Notes: generated by a model from the letters alone, not told the origin. DNA of 64,000 bases from CAVVSQ01 sp963848825 (GCA_963848825.1 CAWKFA010000001.1:148031-212030); one strand, 5' to 3'; numbered from the stretch's first letter, positions 8,726 through 18,608 are shown. Translations and numbers: made by a program.

Positions 8726-10183
8726 TCACGCAAACACTTCCGTCCCTTTTGGCATCGGCTGAGGAAAGTCCGCATGGCAAGCCGCGCAGGCGCCGCGATC
8801 TGATGGCACGGCCACCTTGCAGGCGGGGCAGCGGATCAGGGTCGGCCATGAACGGGCGAATCGGTAACCGATCCAGCCGAAAAATCCGAAGGCAAAGACG
8901 AAAAGCGTCCACAGAAACCGCTCCGCGCTGGTGGCCCCGTAACGTGCTTCACGGCGGTAGCACAGTGCGGCAAATACGGCAGCCACAAGGCAGGCCAGCA
9001 CCAAGGACGGCCAACAGCTCTCCAATGTCTGCGTCCAGGCTTCCCACCAGCCGCCCCTTCTTCCCTGGGAGAAAAGCTCCAATGGCCAAAGGACGCCTTC
9101 GGCCACGCTCAAAAGCAGCGGCGCTGGCAGGGCAGCTGCAATGAGAATCTGTAGGTGCTTAGGAGGGCTTTGGCCTGGCAGCGTAAATACCTCATGCCGG
9201 ATCACCTGGCCTGCGGCGTTCAGCCAATACACCTCCTGTTCCGCAGCCGCTTGACCCAGACCGGCATTTGTGAGCCAGGCCACGGCAGTGCCGCTGCTGG
9301 TTTGGAACCAATTGATGGCCTTGTCGCGCAACTTAAGCGGCAAGACGAATCTATTCGTCCTTTCCAGGCGCTCATTGAGCATGAGGACGGCGTCTGTTGT
9401 TCGGACCGCCAACCCGGCCGGTTTGGGATAGACCGCGGGTTCGTGAATCCACTGCATCGACACAATTCGCTCGTTCTCAAGAACAACATTGACGATGCGC
9501 CGGGTCAAATCGATCTGGTAGATTTTGTCATCGTCTGCCTGGATGAAAACCAATTCCCGTACACCAGGCCTCGACTGGGAATCAAACATATTGGGCAAGG
9601 GACGGCCCGCCTGGACGCCATAAGGCTGTTGAGGCGACAGAACCTTTTGGCCAATCCCTGCGTGGTATCGGCCGAAATTCACCCCGCCGTCAAAGGGAAA
9701 ACGTTCTTGTGGGGGTGGCTCATCCGCACGGAAGCCCGACGTGCCAATAAAGCCGATACGGAGGTTGGATTCGACGCTGTAACCAACGAGATACGCCGAA
9801 CCATGAGACTGACCATTCGCGATGAAATACCAAATCGTCGGCGGTTGGCTTTGGTCGGCGAATGAGCGCAAACATTGATCCCATGTCGCCCGAAGAGCAT
9901 TGGCCGATTGGTCGGCGCCGGCGTGAAGGTAGGCCTCCATCAAAAACGTCTTTGGATCATTCGCGTCCACCGCGTTGCCGGCCATGTCATGAAACCCGCG
10001 TTCGCTCTGGATCACGGGAGTGCCATCCAACTGAAAACGGAGTCGCTCCCAGCTTTGAACGCCAGAACTGCCGTAGGTAACACTCGCCAGCAAAACAAAC
10101 AAAACGCACCAAATAAAAGCAAACCCAATACCCAGCAGGCCTGCCAGCAGCATAGGTTGCGAATTTCCCTTACTTGTCAACAT
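8726..10183 (-). CDS. Membrane protein of unknown function with C-terminal zinc ribbon
   Basis: I do not recognise the family. The 485-residue protein has an N-terminal membrane segment, a ~320-residue domain that is probably extracytoplasmic, two or three membrane segments near residues 350-440, and a C-terminal four-Cys ribbon (CPAC and CAAC pairs). The start follows an AGGAG site nine bases upstream. It is the last gene of a four-gene run with the GntR regulator, ABC ATPase and permease, lying 25 bp after the permease, so it is probably an accessory or sensor part of that transport system. Confidence 0.7.
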   Translation of the reverse strand: MLTSKGNSQPMLLAGLLGIGFAFIWCVLFVLLASVTYGSSGVQSWERLRFQLDGTPVIQSERGFHDMAGNAVDANDPKTFLMEAYLHAGADQSANALRATWDQCLRSFADQSQPPTIWYFIANGQSHGSAYLVGYSVESNLRIGFIGTSGFRADEPPPQERFPFDGGVNFGRYHAGIGQKVLSPQQPYGVQAGRPLPNMFDSQSRPGVRELVFIQADDDKIYQIDLTRRIVNVVLENERIVSMQWIHEPAVYPKPAGLAVRTTDAVLMLNERLERTNRFVLPLKLRDKAINWFQTSSGTAVAWLTNAGLGQAAAEQEVYWLNAAGQVIRHEVFTLPGQSPPKHLQILIAAALPAPLLLSVAEGVLWPLELFSQGRRGGWWEAWTQTLESCWPSLVLACLVAAVFAALCYRREARYGATSAERFLWTLFVFAFGFFGWIGYRFARSWPTLIRCPACKVAVPSDRGACAACHADFPQPMPKGTEVFA

Positions 10184-10208
10184 GGGAAGCTCCTGCCAGT
10201 CGGGGTTG

Positions 10209-10877
10209 TTAGGCGTAATCACGCGTGCGGGCCACGAAGCAGATGTTCGACACAACTGCCACATAAAGCAACAGCAGCACCGGCAAACTCAAATACCATT
10301 GCCACGGCACGTCGATCAGAAGTACCACGGGAGGTAGCATTGCCAAGAGAGGAAGCAGGCGTGTGCCGAACCAGCGCGATGGACGCAGGCCGCTGAGAAA
10401 CGCGGTGCCATACAGAAGCGGCGTTGTCAGACACGCCTGGCAACAGTGAATGGTCATCGACCACTCGAAAGGGCTCGGGTCGTTTCCCGGAGTGGCCGCC
10501 CACAGCGCATACAGCAAAATGGGCATGCCCGTACACAACAGGAAGACAGTGAGGCCAGTCCCGAGTTTCGTGAGAAAAATCGTCCTGCGCCTGATCGGCC
10601 GATGCAGGAGAAACTGATAAACGCCTCGGCTGTTTTCCCAGGCGGATTGACGAAACCCCAACGCAACCGCCAGTATGGCGCCGACGTAGCACCACAACCT
10701 GAAAAAGTTCGGATTGAGGAACGGAACGTAGGTGCCCCTGGCCAAAAGCGTGCTCGCGATTTGCGCGAAGGGTGCCAGGTTGATCATGGCAGCTACCAAA
10801 AACAACTCAGTCCCCAGTCCCAGGAACGCGATGCCGAGAACCTCACGCAGCTCCTTGATTGCCAGTGCTTTGATCAT
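10209..10877 (-). CDS. ABC transporter permease subunit
   Basis: Integral membrane protein of 222 residues with about six hydrophobic segments, encoded directly after an ABC ATPase with which it overlaps by 35 bases. A GGGAG site precedes the ATG. It lacks the large first loop of the permease at the start of the window and resembles the small permeases of YtrA-regulated systems. The transported compound is unknown. Confidence 0.8.
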   Translation of the reverse strand: MIKALAIKELREVLGIAFLGLGTELFLVAAMINLAPFAQIASTLLARGTYVPFLNPNFFRLWCYVGAILAVALGFRQSAWENSRGVYQFLLHRPIRRRTIFLTKLGTGLTVFLLCTGMPILLYALWAATPGNDPSPFEWSMTIHCCQACLTTPLLYGTAFLSGLRPSRWFGTRLLPLLAMLPPVVLLIDVPWQWYLSLPVLLLLYVAVVSNICFVARTRDYA

Positions 10878-11793
10878 TAGCTTGTTCTCCCGCGAAAAGG
10901 GGCAGCGACCGCCGTGGGCCGCGCGTGTATTCAATAAACGCGTCTTCCAGGTTCAGTTCCATGAGGTCAACGCGCACAGGCGCCAGGGCGTCAATGGCGG
11001 CGCGTTGTCGCAGTCCGTAACCCACAAAAACCAGCTCGCGGCGCGTGCCGATCTGCCAATCGCCAAGTAGGCCCTCGCAAGCGGGAAACGGCGGCGGTTG
11101 CCGGCCAAACTCGGCGACGACCTTACGCACCGAACTCTTGAAGTGCTCGACCGGACAATCGACGCGCAGCACGCCATCCATCATGATGCCGATGCGGTCT
11201 GCGATTCGCTCCACATCGCCGAGAATATGCGAGCTGAAAAGGATGGTCCGGCCTCGGCGCTGAATAATCTGAATCATCGATTCCAGAAAATCCCGGCGCA
11301 CGTTGGTGTCTAGGCCCAGCGTCGGATCGTCGAGAATGAGCAGCTCCGGATCGGGCATGATGGCCAGAGCCAGCGACACCTGAGCACGCTCCCCCTTGGA
11401 AAGCCCGTTGATCTTGGCCTTAAGCGATAGGCCGAAATGGTCGAGGACCTGTTCGACGAGCCGGCCATCAGTCGCGGGGTAGTAGGAACGCGTAAAGGCG
11501 ACAATCTGGCCAATCGTCATCCAGTCGACAAGCGGGTGCCCCTCGGCCAGATAGGCAATCCGTCCGCGTGTTGCCGGGGCCAGCGTTCCGACCTCCTCGC
11601 CCAGCAGATGTGCGTCGCCGTAATCCGGATGTACCATGCCGGCCAACATCTTGAGCGTGGTCGATTTGCCGGCGCCATTTCGGCCCAGCAGGGCGTAGAC
11701 GGTGCCGGGCGCCACGCGGAGATTGAGATTGTCGACCACTTTCCGCTCGCCATAGAACTTGGTGAGCCGATGGGTCACGATGGCATCGGTCAT
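10843..11793 (-). CDS. ABC transporter ATP-binding protein (YtrB-like)
   Basis: ATPase of 316 residues with Walker A GRNGAGKST, a signature loop LSKGERAQ, Walker B LLILDDPTLGLD and an H-loop in FSSHILGD. A C-terminal domain of ~95 residues follows. The chosen ATG lies two bases after the stop of the GntR gene, and the fold begins with TDAIVTHRLTKFYG immediately after it; longer in-frame extensions run into the regulator gene and are rejected. In Bacillus subtilis the comparable ytr operon responds to cell-wall stress, so a similar role is a reasonable guess only. Confidence 0.9.
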   Translation of the reverse strand: MTDAIVTHRLTKFYGERKVVDNLNLRVAPGTVYALLGRNGAGKSTTLKMLAGMVHPDYGDAHLLGEEVGTLAPATRGRIAYLAEGHPLVDWMTIGQIVAFTRSYYPATDGRLVEQVLDHFGLSLKAKINGLSKGERAQVSLALAIMPDPELLILDDPTLGLDTNVRRDFLESMIQIIQRRGRTILFSSHILGDVERIADRIGIMMDGVLRVDCPVEHFKSSVRKVVAEFGRQPPPFPACEGLLGDWQIGTRRELVFVGYGLRQRAAIDALAPVRVDLMELNLEDAFIEYTRGPRRSLPLFAGEQANDQSTGNQGAA

Positions 11794-11795
11794 AA

Positions 11796-12197
11796 TTAGG
11801 CCTTTCCCTTTCCGGCGGTCCACTGAAACTCGGCAACCTGCTCTTGGACCAGCTCCACCACTTCCTCGGCCGTGAACCCCAGGTGGACGGCCTCGGTCAG
11901 CCACAAGACAAGCGATTCGGCCAGCCGGCGTTTCCGTGCCGACCGGGTGAGGTCGGTCCCCGGTTGGGCAACGAACATACCGCGCCCGGCCTGGCTGACA
12001 AGTATGCCGCCACGCTCCAGCTCCACGTAGGCACGCGAAACGGTGTTGGGATTGATCACCAGTTCGGCGGACAACTGGCGCACGGAAGGCAGGCGTTCTC
12101 CCGGTTGCAAGCTTCCGCGCACGACGGCCTCGCGAATTTGCTGAGTAAGCTGTTGATAAATCGGCAGCCGGCTGGCCGTGTCAACGTAGAAACCCAT
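11796..12197 (-). CDS. GntR-family transcriptional regulator, YtrA subfamily
   Basis: A 133-residue repressor-type protein. Its winged helix-turn-helix (PIYQQLTQQIREAV, then LPSVRQLSAELVINPNTVSR) is followed by only a short C-terminal segment instead of a full effector domain, which defines the YtrA subfamily. The ATG has GAGGAA upstream. It is the first gene of the operon with the ABC system, and a perfect palindrome lies 17 bases before its start, so autoregulation of the whole operon is likely. Confidence 0.9.
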   Translation of the reverse strand: MGFYVDTASRLPIYQQLTQQIREAVVRGSLQPGERLPSVRQLSAELVINPNTVSRAYVELERGGILVSQAGRGMFVAQPGTDLTRSARKRRLAESLVLWLTEAVHLGFTAEEVVELVQEQVAEFQWTAGKGKA

Positions 12198-12213
12198 GCG
12201 TTCCTCGTCATGT

Positions 12214-12232
12214 GTACTAAGTCTATTAGTAC
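12214..12232 (-). promoter_or_regulatory. Predicted YtrA-type operator, GTACTAA-N5-TTAGTAC
   Basis: A perfect 7-bp inverted repeat with a 5-base centre, lying between the predicted -35 box and the start codon of the GntR gene and overlapping the -10 box. GntR proteins of this subfamily bind short palindromes at their own promoters, so occupancy here would block transcription of the four-gene operon. The palindrome is seen directly; the binding partner is inferred. Confidence 0.7.
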
Positions 12233-12253
12233 GCTTCGCATCTTCGGCGTCAA
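12226..12253 (-). promoter_or_regulatory. Sigma70-like promoter of the GntR-ABC operon
   Basis: Read on the minus strand: TTGACG (12253-12248), a 16-base spacer, then TACTAA (12231-12226). The -10 box lies inside the predicted operator. The start codon is about 29 bases downstream of the -10 box. Confidence 0.6.
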
Positions 12254-12397
12254 GACAAATTCGGTGAAATGGCAAAGATATATTCAGGCAACAAACCACG
12301 GGGCGTGTTGGAGACTGTGACAGGCCAGGGACATGAGAAAAGGTGCTTGCCGCTGTGCAAGGGGATGCGGGCAGAGTTCAGTGAATCATCCGCTCGC
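12233..12397. other. Divergence region with no recognised gene
   Basis: About 165 bp between the GntR promoter and the stop of the next minus-strand gene. Apart from the -35 box at 12248-12253 nothing recognisable is seen, and no terminator with a U-tract is evident. Confidence 0.4.
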
Positions 12398-14543
12398 TTA
12401 CTTTTTCTCCGGCACCGTGAAGAGTACGTCGGCGCTGCCTACATTGCCCGCAGCATTTTTGATGCGGAGCACGAGAACGTGCGTTCCGGGCTGTAGTGGT
12501 TCCGTTTTGAAATTGAAGCTTTCTGTTTTACTGTCGAAAAGGCCGTCGACGGGAAAGATGTTGGCCCAGCGCTTGCCGCTCACCGCGAAAGATGCTTCGG
12601 TGAGGCGAACCAGAGGGTCGGTGGCGGATGCTTCGAGAACCGCGCGATCGCCATCGAAACCGGTGACGCGGAGGGTCACCTTCGGGGCGGCGTGGGCCAC
12701 GGGCACGCGCGCGCTGATGCGTTCGGCGGTAAGTGTTTCTTCGGGAGCATTATCACGGCGGTCGCTGGCGACCACTTTGATTTGATAATGACCCGACGGC
12801 ACGGTGGTCGTGTCCCAATCGTATTCTTTTTTGTCAAATTCATTTTCGAGAAGAACCCAATCCTTCCAGCCGTCTTTGCGAAAGTAAAGGGCGTAGGTCA
12901 GTTCATCTTCATTGGGGTCCGTGGCGTTCCAGCGAATTTTCAGCTTGCGGGGATTGTCGACGTTGCCCGCTTCCAGATCAGGCACATCCAGGCTGGTGAT
13001 CTCGGGCGCCTGGTTGGTTGTTTTGTAACGTAGAACGAAGTGGCGAACCTCAGGGGTGGCCTGTGGCTGCGTGCTGGCCAGCGTAATGCGATATTGTAGG
13101 TAGCGTGCCATGGGGGCCAGGGCGCGCGCATCCAGCGGATTGGTCTGCTCGGCGGACCAGTCGCTCCAGGTATCGTCCGGGTCGGAAATATTGCCGCTCC
13201 GGACGGCGACGCTTACCGAGGTACCTGGCGGCGTGGTCGCTTTCCAGCCGAGCGTTCCCCATTTGCTTATTATCTTGGCATCGAGAACTTCGCTGGTGAC
13301 TGTCCCCTTGGCCGCGTAGCGGTTCTCAAGGACATAGAGCTTGCCCGGGTCGCCGGTGCCCATAACTATCGACCCGTCGGGACGCCTGAGGAGGCAATGG
13401 ATTTGACCATTGTCCAGCCGAGCGATTTCGCTCTTCTCCTTGGTAGCTTCGTCAACTTCAAAAAGCTGGCCCTGCATCCCCGTGGCGACCAGTAATTTGC
13501 CGTTGTTCTTGAGTAGGCGCTGAATCAGCACCTTATCGCGAAAAATTTCGCGAACCGCACCGCTGGTGGCAATACGGTAAACCGAGTTTTCGCCGGTCGG
13601 AGGACTGGCGGGGGCGGAGCGCCTTGTGCCAATAAGTCAGGCTCCGCCGTGAGAGCCGTTACTTGCAAACCTTTTCCCGGCTCGGGCGCGAGAATAGCTG
13701 GCTCATCCCTTTTGTCGTTAAGCGTCGTGGCGGCGCCAGTTTTGGGGACCGTACGACGCGTCGGCGAACTGGTCCCGGCATAGACGGCCTCGGGCGTGGC
13801 AAGGAGGCTGCGAACTTCCGACTGATGCGTGTGATAGAGGATGAAACCTTTGCCCAGCTCCGCCGGACCATCTTTGGTTGGTGGATCGATGCGATACACC
13901 AGGCCGCCCTTGTCCGTGCCCGCGTAGAGAACGCCCCTGGGGCCGGCGGCCAGGCACAGGATATGTTCCTGTTTGGTCTGGTAATAAACGTTTGCCTTGC
14001 CGTCGGCTGTCACACGATAAACCCGCCCCTTCGGCCCGGTGCCGGCAAAAATGGATTGGGAGACTGGATCGTAAACCAGGCCCCAAACATACGAATCAAG
14101 GCCTTCGCTGACGACACGGGCACCTTCCGGCGTGATACGAATGATTTTGCCGGCAGGGCCGGTGCCGGCATAAATACTTCCATCCGGCGCTGCGCCAGGC
14201 ACAGAATTTGGCTCTCGCTGCTCGAGTAGAGCAGGGTGGTCTTGCCGTCGGGGGCCACCCGCCAGAGCTTGCCCTCATTGCCGGTGGCGGCATACAAGTT
14301 GCCAGACTTGTCCTCGATAATGTCCCAAACATTCATGGCCTGAAGATTGGCGAGGGTTTTGACCTGGTGGGATAGTCGTAGGGCGCCCTCGCTGGTTACA
14401 AGAGCTTGCTTGAAGTGTGCCTTGTCGAAATGACTTTGCAGTTGTTGTTGCCAGACTTTGACCTTGGCTGCATCGCTCGAGCCAACAGCGAACAACAAGG
14501 TTGCTGCCAGGAACAGGGCCACAATGAGGCGGGATCGAAACAT
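12398..14543 (-). CDS. Secreted beta-propeller protein with C-terminal Ig/FN3-like region (two frameshifts)
   Basis: A signal peptide (about residues 1-25) is followed by repeated units with GNLYAATG, GSIYAGTGPAGKI, SIFAGTGPKGRVYRV and VLYAGTDKGGLVYRI, which read as blades of a propeller. The C-terminal ~250 residues look like fibronectin/Ig domains (PEITSLDVPDLEAG and following). The protein is presumably extracytoplasmic; no enzyme motif is visible. Two single-base losses split it: near 14193 and in the G-run at 13609-13613. Joining the three frames gives a continuous 715-residue protein in which propeller repeats cross both joins. Function is unknown. Confidence 0.65.
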
Positions 14544-14572
14544 GGGAGGTCCTCGGCAGCCCTGATAGGTTC

Positions 14573-14612
14573 AAAAAAAGGGGCTCCCTTTGGGTTCAAA
14601 GGGGCCCCTTTT
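14573..14612 (-). terminator. Rho-independent terminator of the S55 protein gene
   Basis: Read on the minus strand, a GC-rich stem (GGGGCCCCTTTG pairing with CAAAGGGAGCCCC, one bulge) with a 4-base loop is followed by seven T residues (14579-14573). It begins 35 bases after the stop of the S55 gene and precedes the start of the propeller gene, separating the two transcription units. Confidence 0.8.
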
Positions 14613-14646
14613 ATTTTAGGACCTCAAAGCCAAGAGCGCTGGGTTT

Positions 14647-16569
14647 CTAAGGTGTTTCGCGTTTATTCTTGGCGACGGTGAAGCGCAGGACGTCGGCACC
14701 TTGAATCACCCATTCGGTAGGATGGCGGGCGACCAGAGCACTGCCCAGTTGTTGCACACCGCTACGGCGGCTGTTGCCGAGTATCTGCACCATGCTCGGT
14801 GGCAGGTTCGGCAACGATTTGCCGGCAACCGTGATGCCACTGGCGGTCATGGGCAGACGTACCGTTAAATTGGTCCTTTTCGCCGCGGTGACGATTTGCA
14901 AACCTTGAAAAACTTGATCCAGCGTTTGGGGGTAGTTGAGCAGGGGATTATCGCGCAATTCCTGGCGAGCACTGGCGAGATCGTCGCTGACGGAAGCGGT
15001 ATAGCTCCCCTCGGGCATATCGACCGGCAAGGGGAGGGTCACCGGAATGCGTTGCCTGGCGCCTTTATAGGTTCGCAAAAAGATGTTCGCCCGCACAGTT
15101 TCGCCAGGGGCATACGAATCGGTTTCCATTTCGACCGTGTCGATGTCCGCCGTGCGTCGGCCGGCCATGATTTCCGTAGAGCAGTCGATCCTCGTGATTT
15201 TCAAATCTTCAATGGCATTGAAGTTCATTTGATTCAGCAGCACGCCAACCTGAGTGAACAGCGCCTGCGGGGCCCGACTGCCCGAGATGGTGGCGCCAGA
15301 ATAAACGTCGCTCAACGTCACCGAGGGATGGCCCTCGACTTCGATGCGTAGCTTGAGATTGGCGGTCATTTCTTCCGGCAAATCGCCTTCCATATCGACA
15401 GAGTTGGTCAGCACCGCCTGGAGGAGGGCGCCCATGATGGCGCACTGTTTCACCATGCGAACGTTGAATGTCTTACTCTGACCCCCCTCGCGCATCACCG
15501 TCATGCTCACGGGCAGCATGTCGGGCGTGCGATCAAGCCAGCCTGCCACGCACGTGCTCACATCGGCGTTGATGACGCCCACCATCTTGAGCGGCGAGCC
15601 CATCTTGAAACTCACCGTTTGCCGGGGATAGATAAGGTGCACATAGCCCGTCATGAGCGGAAAATCACAGGTGCCCATGCTCATGAAGGGATGGCCAAAA
15701 CCGTAGACACGCTTACCTTCGATGTGCGTGACCGTGCCGATACTCGACATATCGAAGTCGCCAATTACCATGGGGACACACATGGCCCCGCCAGGCAGAA
15801 GCGGCGTGTTGTATTCCTCCTCGAGCTGCGCGGCACTCACGGCCCCGCCTTGCATCGGTACCATGCCGAACTTGCCGAGGGACTTGTTGAGTAGTTCCAG
15901 GCTCCCTGCGGACATTCCCGAGGCGGCCAGCGGCGTGCGTAACGGCCGCATCCAAAGACCGTCGGCTGAAGCCGGCTCCGGGTCGCTGTAGTCCTGGGTA
16001 ACGGTAACGGTTTCGTAGGACCGGCCCTCGATTTGGAGTGGCCGGGCCAGGCCGATACGACTGGTCTTGGCTCGTTCGGCGAGATCGCGCCTTTCATACG
16101 AAGCGACGAAGTCGTGCATCTGCACAAAGGGTGTGACACCCGCGATCGGCTCCTTACCATAAGGCCAGGCATAAGCCACCGCGCCGAGCAATTTGTTGCC
16201 GATGTAGATCGGGCTGCCACTCATGCCCGCGATGACGCCGGTCTTTTCCAGGTCGAGACCTGATAGCCGGCACAAAATCATGTCGCGGCCTGGACTGGTA
16301 TTGCGTAATACGCCGAGAACCTCGGCGCCGAAAGATTCGATCTTGGTGCCCTTGATCACGGTGCGGCCCGTGCCGGTCATGCCAGCGCGAACCTCGTCCA
16401 CCTGCCAGTAGCCGCCCAGACTAGGACCGGCCGCAACGGCTGCACCAGAGCTATAAAAGAGTGCCAGGGCGAGAATGCTGACGCAGCTCCCGCGCACTCG
16501 GAGTTTTGTTAATCCGAAGGTTCTTGAAAGCAGACGACCAGGCGACGCGAGGCGAATCGAAAGGGGCAT
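14647..16569 (-). CDS. SpoIVB-like peptidase S55 domain protein, secreted
   Basis: A 640-residue exported protein: signal peptide to about residue 47, then an S55 domain with GMTGTGRTVIKGTKIESFGA near its N-terminus and the active-site serine motif IAGMSGSPIYIG. SpoIVB in Bacillus is a serine peptidase that triggers regulated proteolysis across a membrane; here no PDZ domain is visible and the ~300-residue C-terminal part is unassigned. GGAGG precedes the ATG. It has its own terminator, and a possible promoter lies about 200 bp upstream. The molecular target is unknown. Confidence 0.85.
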   Translation of the reverse strand: MPLSIRLASPGRLLSRTFGLTKLRVRGSCVSILALALFYSSGAAVAAGPSLGGYWQVDEVRAGMTGTGRTVIKGTKIESFGAEVLGVLRNTSPGRDMILCRLSGLDLEKTGVIAGMSGSPIYIGNKLLGAVAYAWPYGKEPIAGVTPFVQMHDFVASYERRDLAERAKTSRIGLARPLQIEGRSYETVTVTQDYSDPEPASADGLWMRPLRTPLAASGMSAGSLELLNKSLGKFGMVPMQGGAVSAAQLEEEYNTPLLPGGAMCVPMVIGDFDMSSIGTVTHIEGKRVYGFGHPFMSMGTCDFPLMTGYVHLIYPRQTVSFKMGSPLKMVGVINADVSTCVAGWLDRTPDMLPVSMTVMREGGQSKTFNVRMVKQCAIMGALLQAVLTNSVDMEGDLPEEMTANLKLRIEVEGHPSVTLSDVYSGATISGSRAPQALFTQVGVLLNQMNFNAIEDLKITRIDCSTEIMAGRRTADIDTVEMETDSYAPGETVRANIFLRTYKGARQRIPVTLPLPVDMPEGSYTASVSDDLASARQELRDNPLLNYPQTLDQVFQGLQIVTAAKRTNLTVRLPMTASGITVAGKSLPNLPPSMVQILGNSRRSGVQQLGSALVARHPTEWVIQGADVLRFTVAKNKRETP

Positions 16570-16960
16570 GCCATGCCTCCGAAGTCAAAGGGAGGTATCT
16601 GGAGCTGGATGGCCCGCCATCCCGGCGGAAAAACCATAGGAGGCCTCATGACTTCATCGATGAGGCTAATTAGTGAGAGACAGAACCGAGAGAGAACCTG
16701 AAATTGCTGCGTGAGAGCCGTATCGGCAATCAATCATCCTGGGAGAGGGGACGGGGCGGTAGTGTTGCCGTAACTAATATAGCACGCCTTTCCGCCCGGC
16801 ACAATCGCAGAATGCTTATAAAAGATAGCGTTTGTGCGGAAAAGGCAATGTACCTGGCGCCGAACGGGTTTTGCAGCGCGTGAATGGGGCCGCTTCTCGT
16901 GGATCTTTAGCTTATAATTGCGGGTGCCCTTTCACGCCCCACGTTCCGGAGCTAAACAAA
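16570..16960. promoter_or_regulatory. Divergent intergenic region with candidate promoters in both directions
   Basis: About 390 bp with no convincing gene. For the plus-strand gene there is an exact TATAAT at 16913-16918 but a poor -35. For the minus-strand S55 gene, TTGTGC (16804-16799) and TATATT (16781-16776) are separated by 17 bases. Both are sequence matches only. Confidence 0.4.
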
Positions 16961-17548
16961 ATGTACAAGGTCGTTTTGATGATGGCGCTCAGCAGCACCG
17001 GCGCTGACTTGCCCATTCCCTATTCGGGGCCAGGGAGTTGCTGGGGCGGGCCAGGCTGTTATGGCTGGTCAAACTGCTTTGCCGGCAGAGCATGCTCCGG
17101 TTCGATTGGTTTTTCCGCCTTTAACCGCGGCTCTGGCGGCTCTGGCGGCTACGCCTGTCAAGGAAGCACTGGCTCTTACAGCAATGTCGGGCCCGTCGTG
17201 GAAAAGGAGACCCTCTCGCCAAAAACAAAGCCCGCACATACGTCTCCCGTCGAAGAGCTTCACGCGCCCAAGGAGGCAGCCAGTGCCCGCCAGGCCACCA
17301 TCGTGGTGAGCTTGCCGCCGGGCGCCAAACTGACCTTCGACGGCCAGCCAACCGCGCAAAACTCCGCAACGCGCCGGTTTATAACGCCACCGCTCGATCT
17401 GGACAAAAACTTGCAATATCTTTTACGGGTGGAAATGGCGGACGGAGGCTTGCGACGAATATTGACCGAACGAATCGACGTACGGCCGGGCCAGGAAGTG
17501 CATGTCCTGGTCGATTTCACAAAAAACGAGATCGCACGGGTTCGCTAA
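16961..17548 (+). CDS. TIGR03000 domain protein, planctomycete-specific
   Basis: A 195-residue protein. The N-terminal ~80 residues are rich in Gly, Ser, Cys and Trp. The C-terminal ~75 residues match the TIGR03000 pattern: ATIVVSLPPGAKLTFDGQPT, then SATRRFITPP, then a VRPGQEVHVLVDF ending. The domain is known almost only from planctomycetes and resembles PEGA-type beta domains; no function is established. The ATG has GGAG ten bases upstream. It runs convergent with rmlB, leaving 11 bases between the stops. Confidence 0.8.
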   Translation: MYKVVLMMALSSTGADLPIPYSGPGSCWGGPGCYGWSNCFAGRACSGSIGFSAFNRGSGGSGGYACQGSTGSYSNVGPVVEKETLSPKTKPAHTSPVEELHAPKEAASARQATIVVSLPPGAKLTFDGQPTAQNSATRRFITPPLDLDKNLQYLLRVEMADGGLRRILTERIDVRPGQEVHVLVDFTKNEIARVR

Positions 17549-17559
17549 AGGGCCGGACT

Positions 17560-18570
17560 CTACTTGCCTCCATATTGCAGGTCATAGTACTGGCGATATG
17601 ACCCGCTGCGAACCTCGCCAACCCAGGCGGCGTGATCGCGATACCACTCGATGGTTTGCCGCAAACCGTCTTCAAAACGGATAGCCGGTCGCCACCCCAA
17701 TTCTCGTTCGATTTTCGAGCAGTCGATGGCATAACGACGATCGTGTCCCGGGCGGTCCGTCACATGCCGGATCATGGACAACGGTTTGTCCAACATATCA
17801 AGGACAAGGTGCGTCAGCTCTAAATTGGTTTTCTCGCAACGACCGCCGATGTTGTACACTTGGCCCGGCTGACCGTCCCGGCCAACCCGGTGCAGCGCTA
17901 CACAATGGTCACGCACGTGGATCCAGTCGCGCACTTGCAGGCCGTCTCCATAAACCGGCACGGACTGGCCTTCCAAAAGGTTCGTGATGAAGAGGGGAAG
18001 TAGCTTCTCGGGAAACTGATAAGGGCCGTAATTGTTGGAACAGCGCGTGACAATGGCCGGCAACCCGAAGGTATGATGGTAGGCACGCACCAAGAAATCC
18101 GATGCTGCCTTGCTGGCCGCATAGGGGCTGTTCGGCGCCAGCGGCGTCTCTTCGGTAAAATAGCCTTGCGGCCCCAGGCTGCCGTAAACTTCGTCCGTCG
18201 AAATATGCAGGAAACGCTCCACGTTGAATTGACGCGCCGCATCGAGAAGAACTTGCGTGCCAAGCACATTCGTCCGCACGAACGGACCGCTGTCTTGAAT
18301 CGAACGATCGACATGGCTTTCGGCTGCCAGGTGAAACACCAGGCGCACATCTTGAGCCATCACAGCGCGTACCTGTTCACGATCGGTGATGTCGCCACGG
18401 ACAAAACGATAACGCGGGTGATTCTTCAGGTCCTCGAGATTGGCCAGGTTGCCCGCGTACGTAAGGGCATCGAAATTGATCACCGTCCAGGAGGGCTCGG
18501 CTTCAAGCAAATATCGAATCAGGTTGCTGCCGATAAAGCCGCAACCACCGGTGAGAAGCAAATTCAGCAT
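17560..18570 (-). CDS. rmlB: dTDP-glucose 4,6-dehydratase
   Basis: Second enzyme of the dTDP-L-rhamnose route. The 336-residue short-chain dehydrogenase-type protein has the NAD loop TGGCGFIGSN at its N-terminus, STDEVYG with the catalytic Thr and acidic residue, and a YAASKAAS catalytic Tyr/Lys motif. The chosen ATG puts the Rossmann loop at residue 7 as in homologues; longer in-frame extensions are rejected. It is the last minus-strand gene of the surface-sugar cluster. Confidence 0.95.
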   Translation of the reverse strand: MLNLLLTGGCGFIGSNLIRYLLEAEPSWTVINFDALTYAGNLANLEDLKNHPRYRFVRGDITDREQVRAVMAQDVRLVFHLAAESHVDRSIQDSGPFVRTNVLGTQVLLDAARQFNVERFLHISTDEVYGSLGPQGYFTEETPLAPNSPYAASKAASDFLVRAYHHTFGLPAIVTRCSNNYGPYQFPEKLLPLFITNLLEGQSVPVYGDGLQVRDWIHVRDHCVALHRVGRDGQPGQVYNIGGRCEKTNLELTHLVLDMLDKPLSMIRHVTDRPGHDRRYAIDCSKIERELGWRPAIRFEDGLRQTIEWYRDHAAWVGEVRSGSYRQYYDLQYGGK

Positions 18571-18608
18571 AGGATTAGTATAGGTTGCCGGGCGGAGAAG
18601 GTGCCAGC

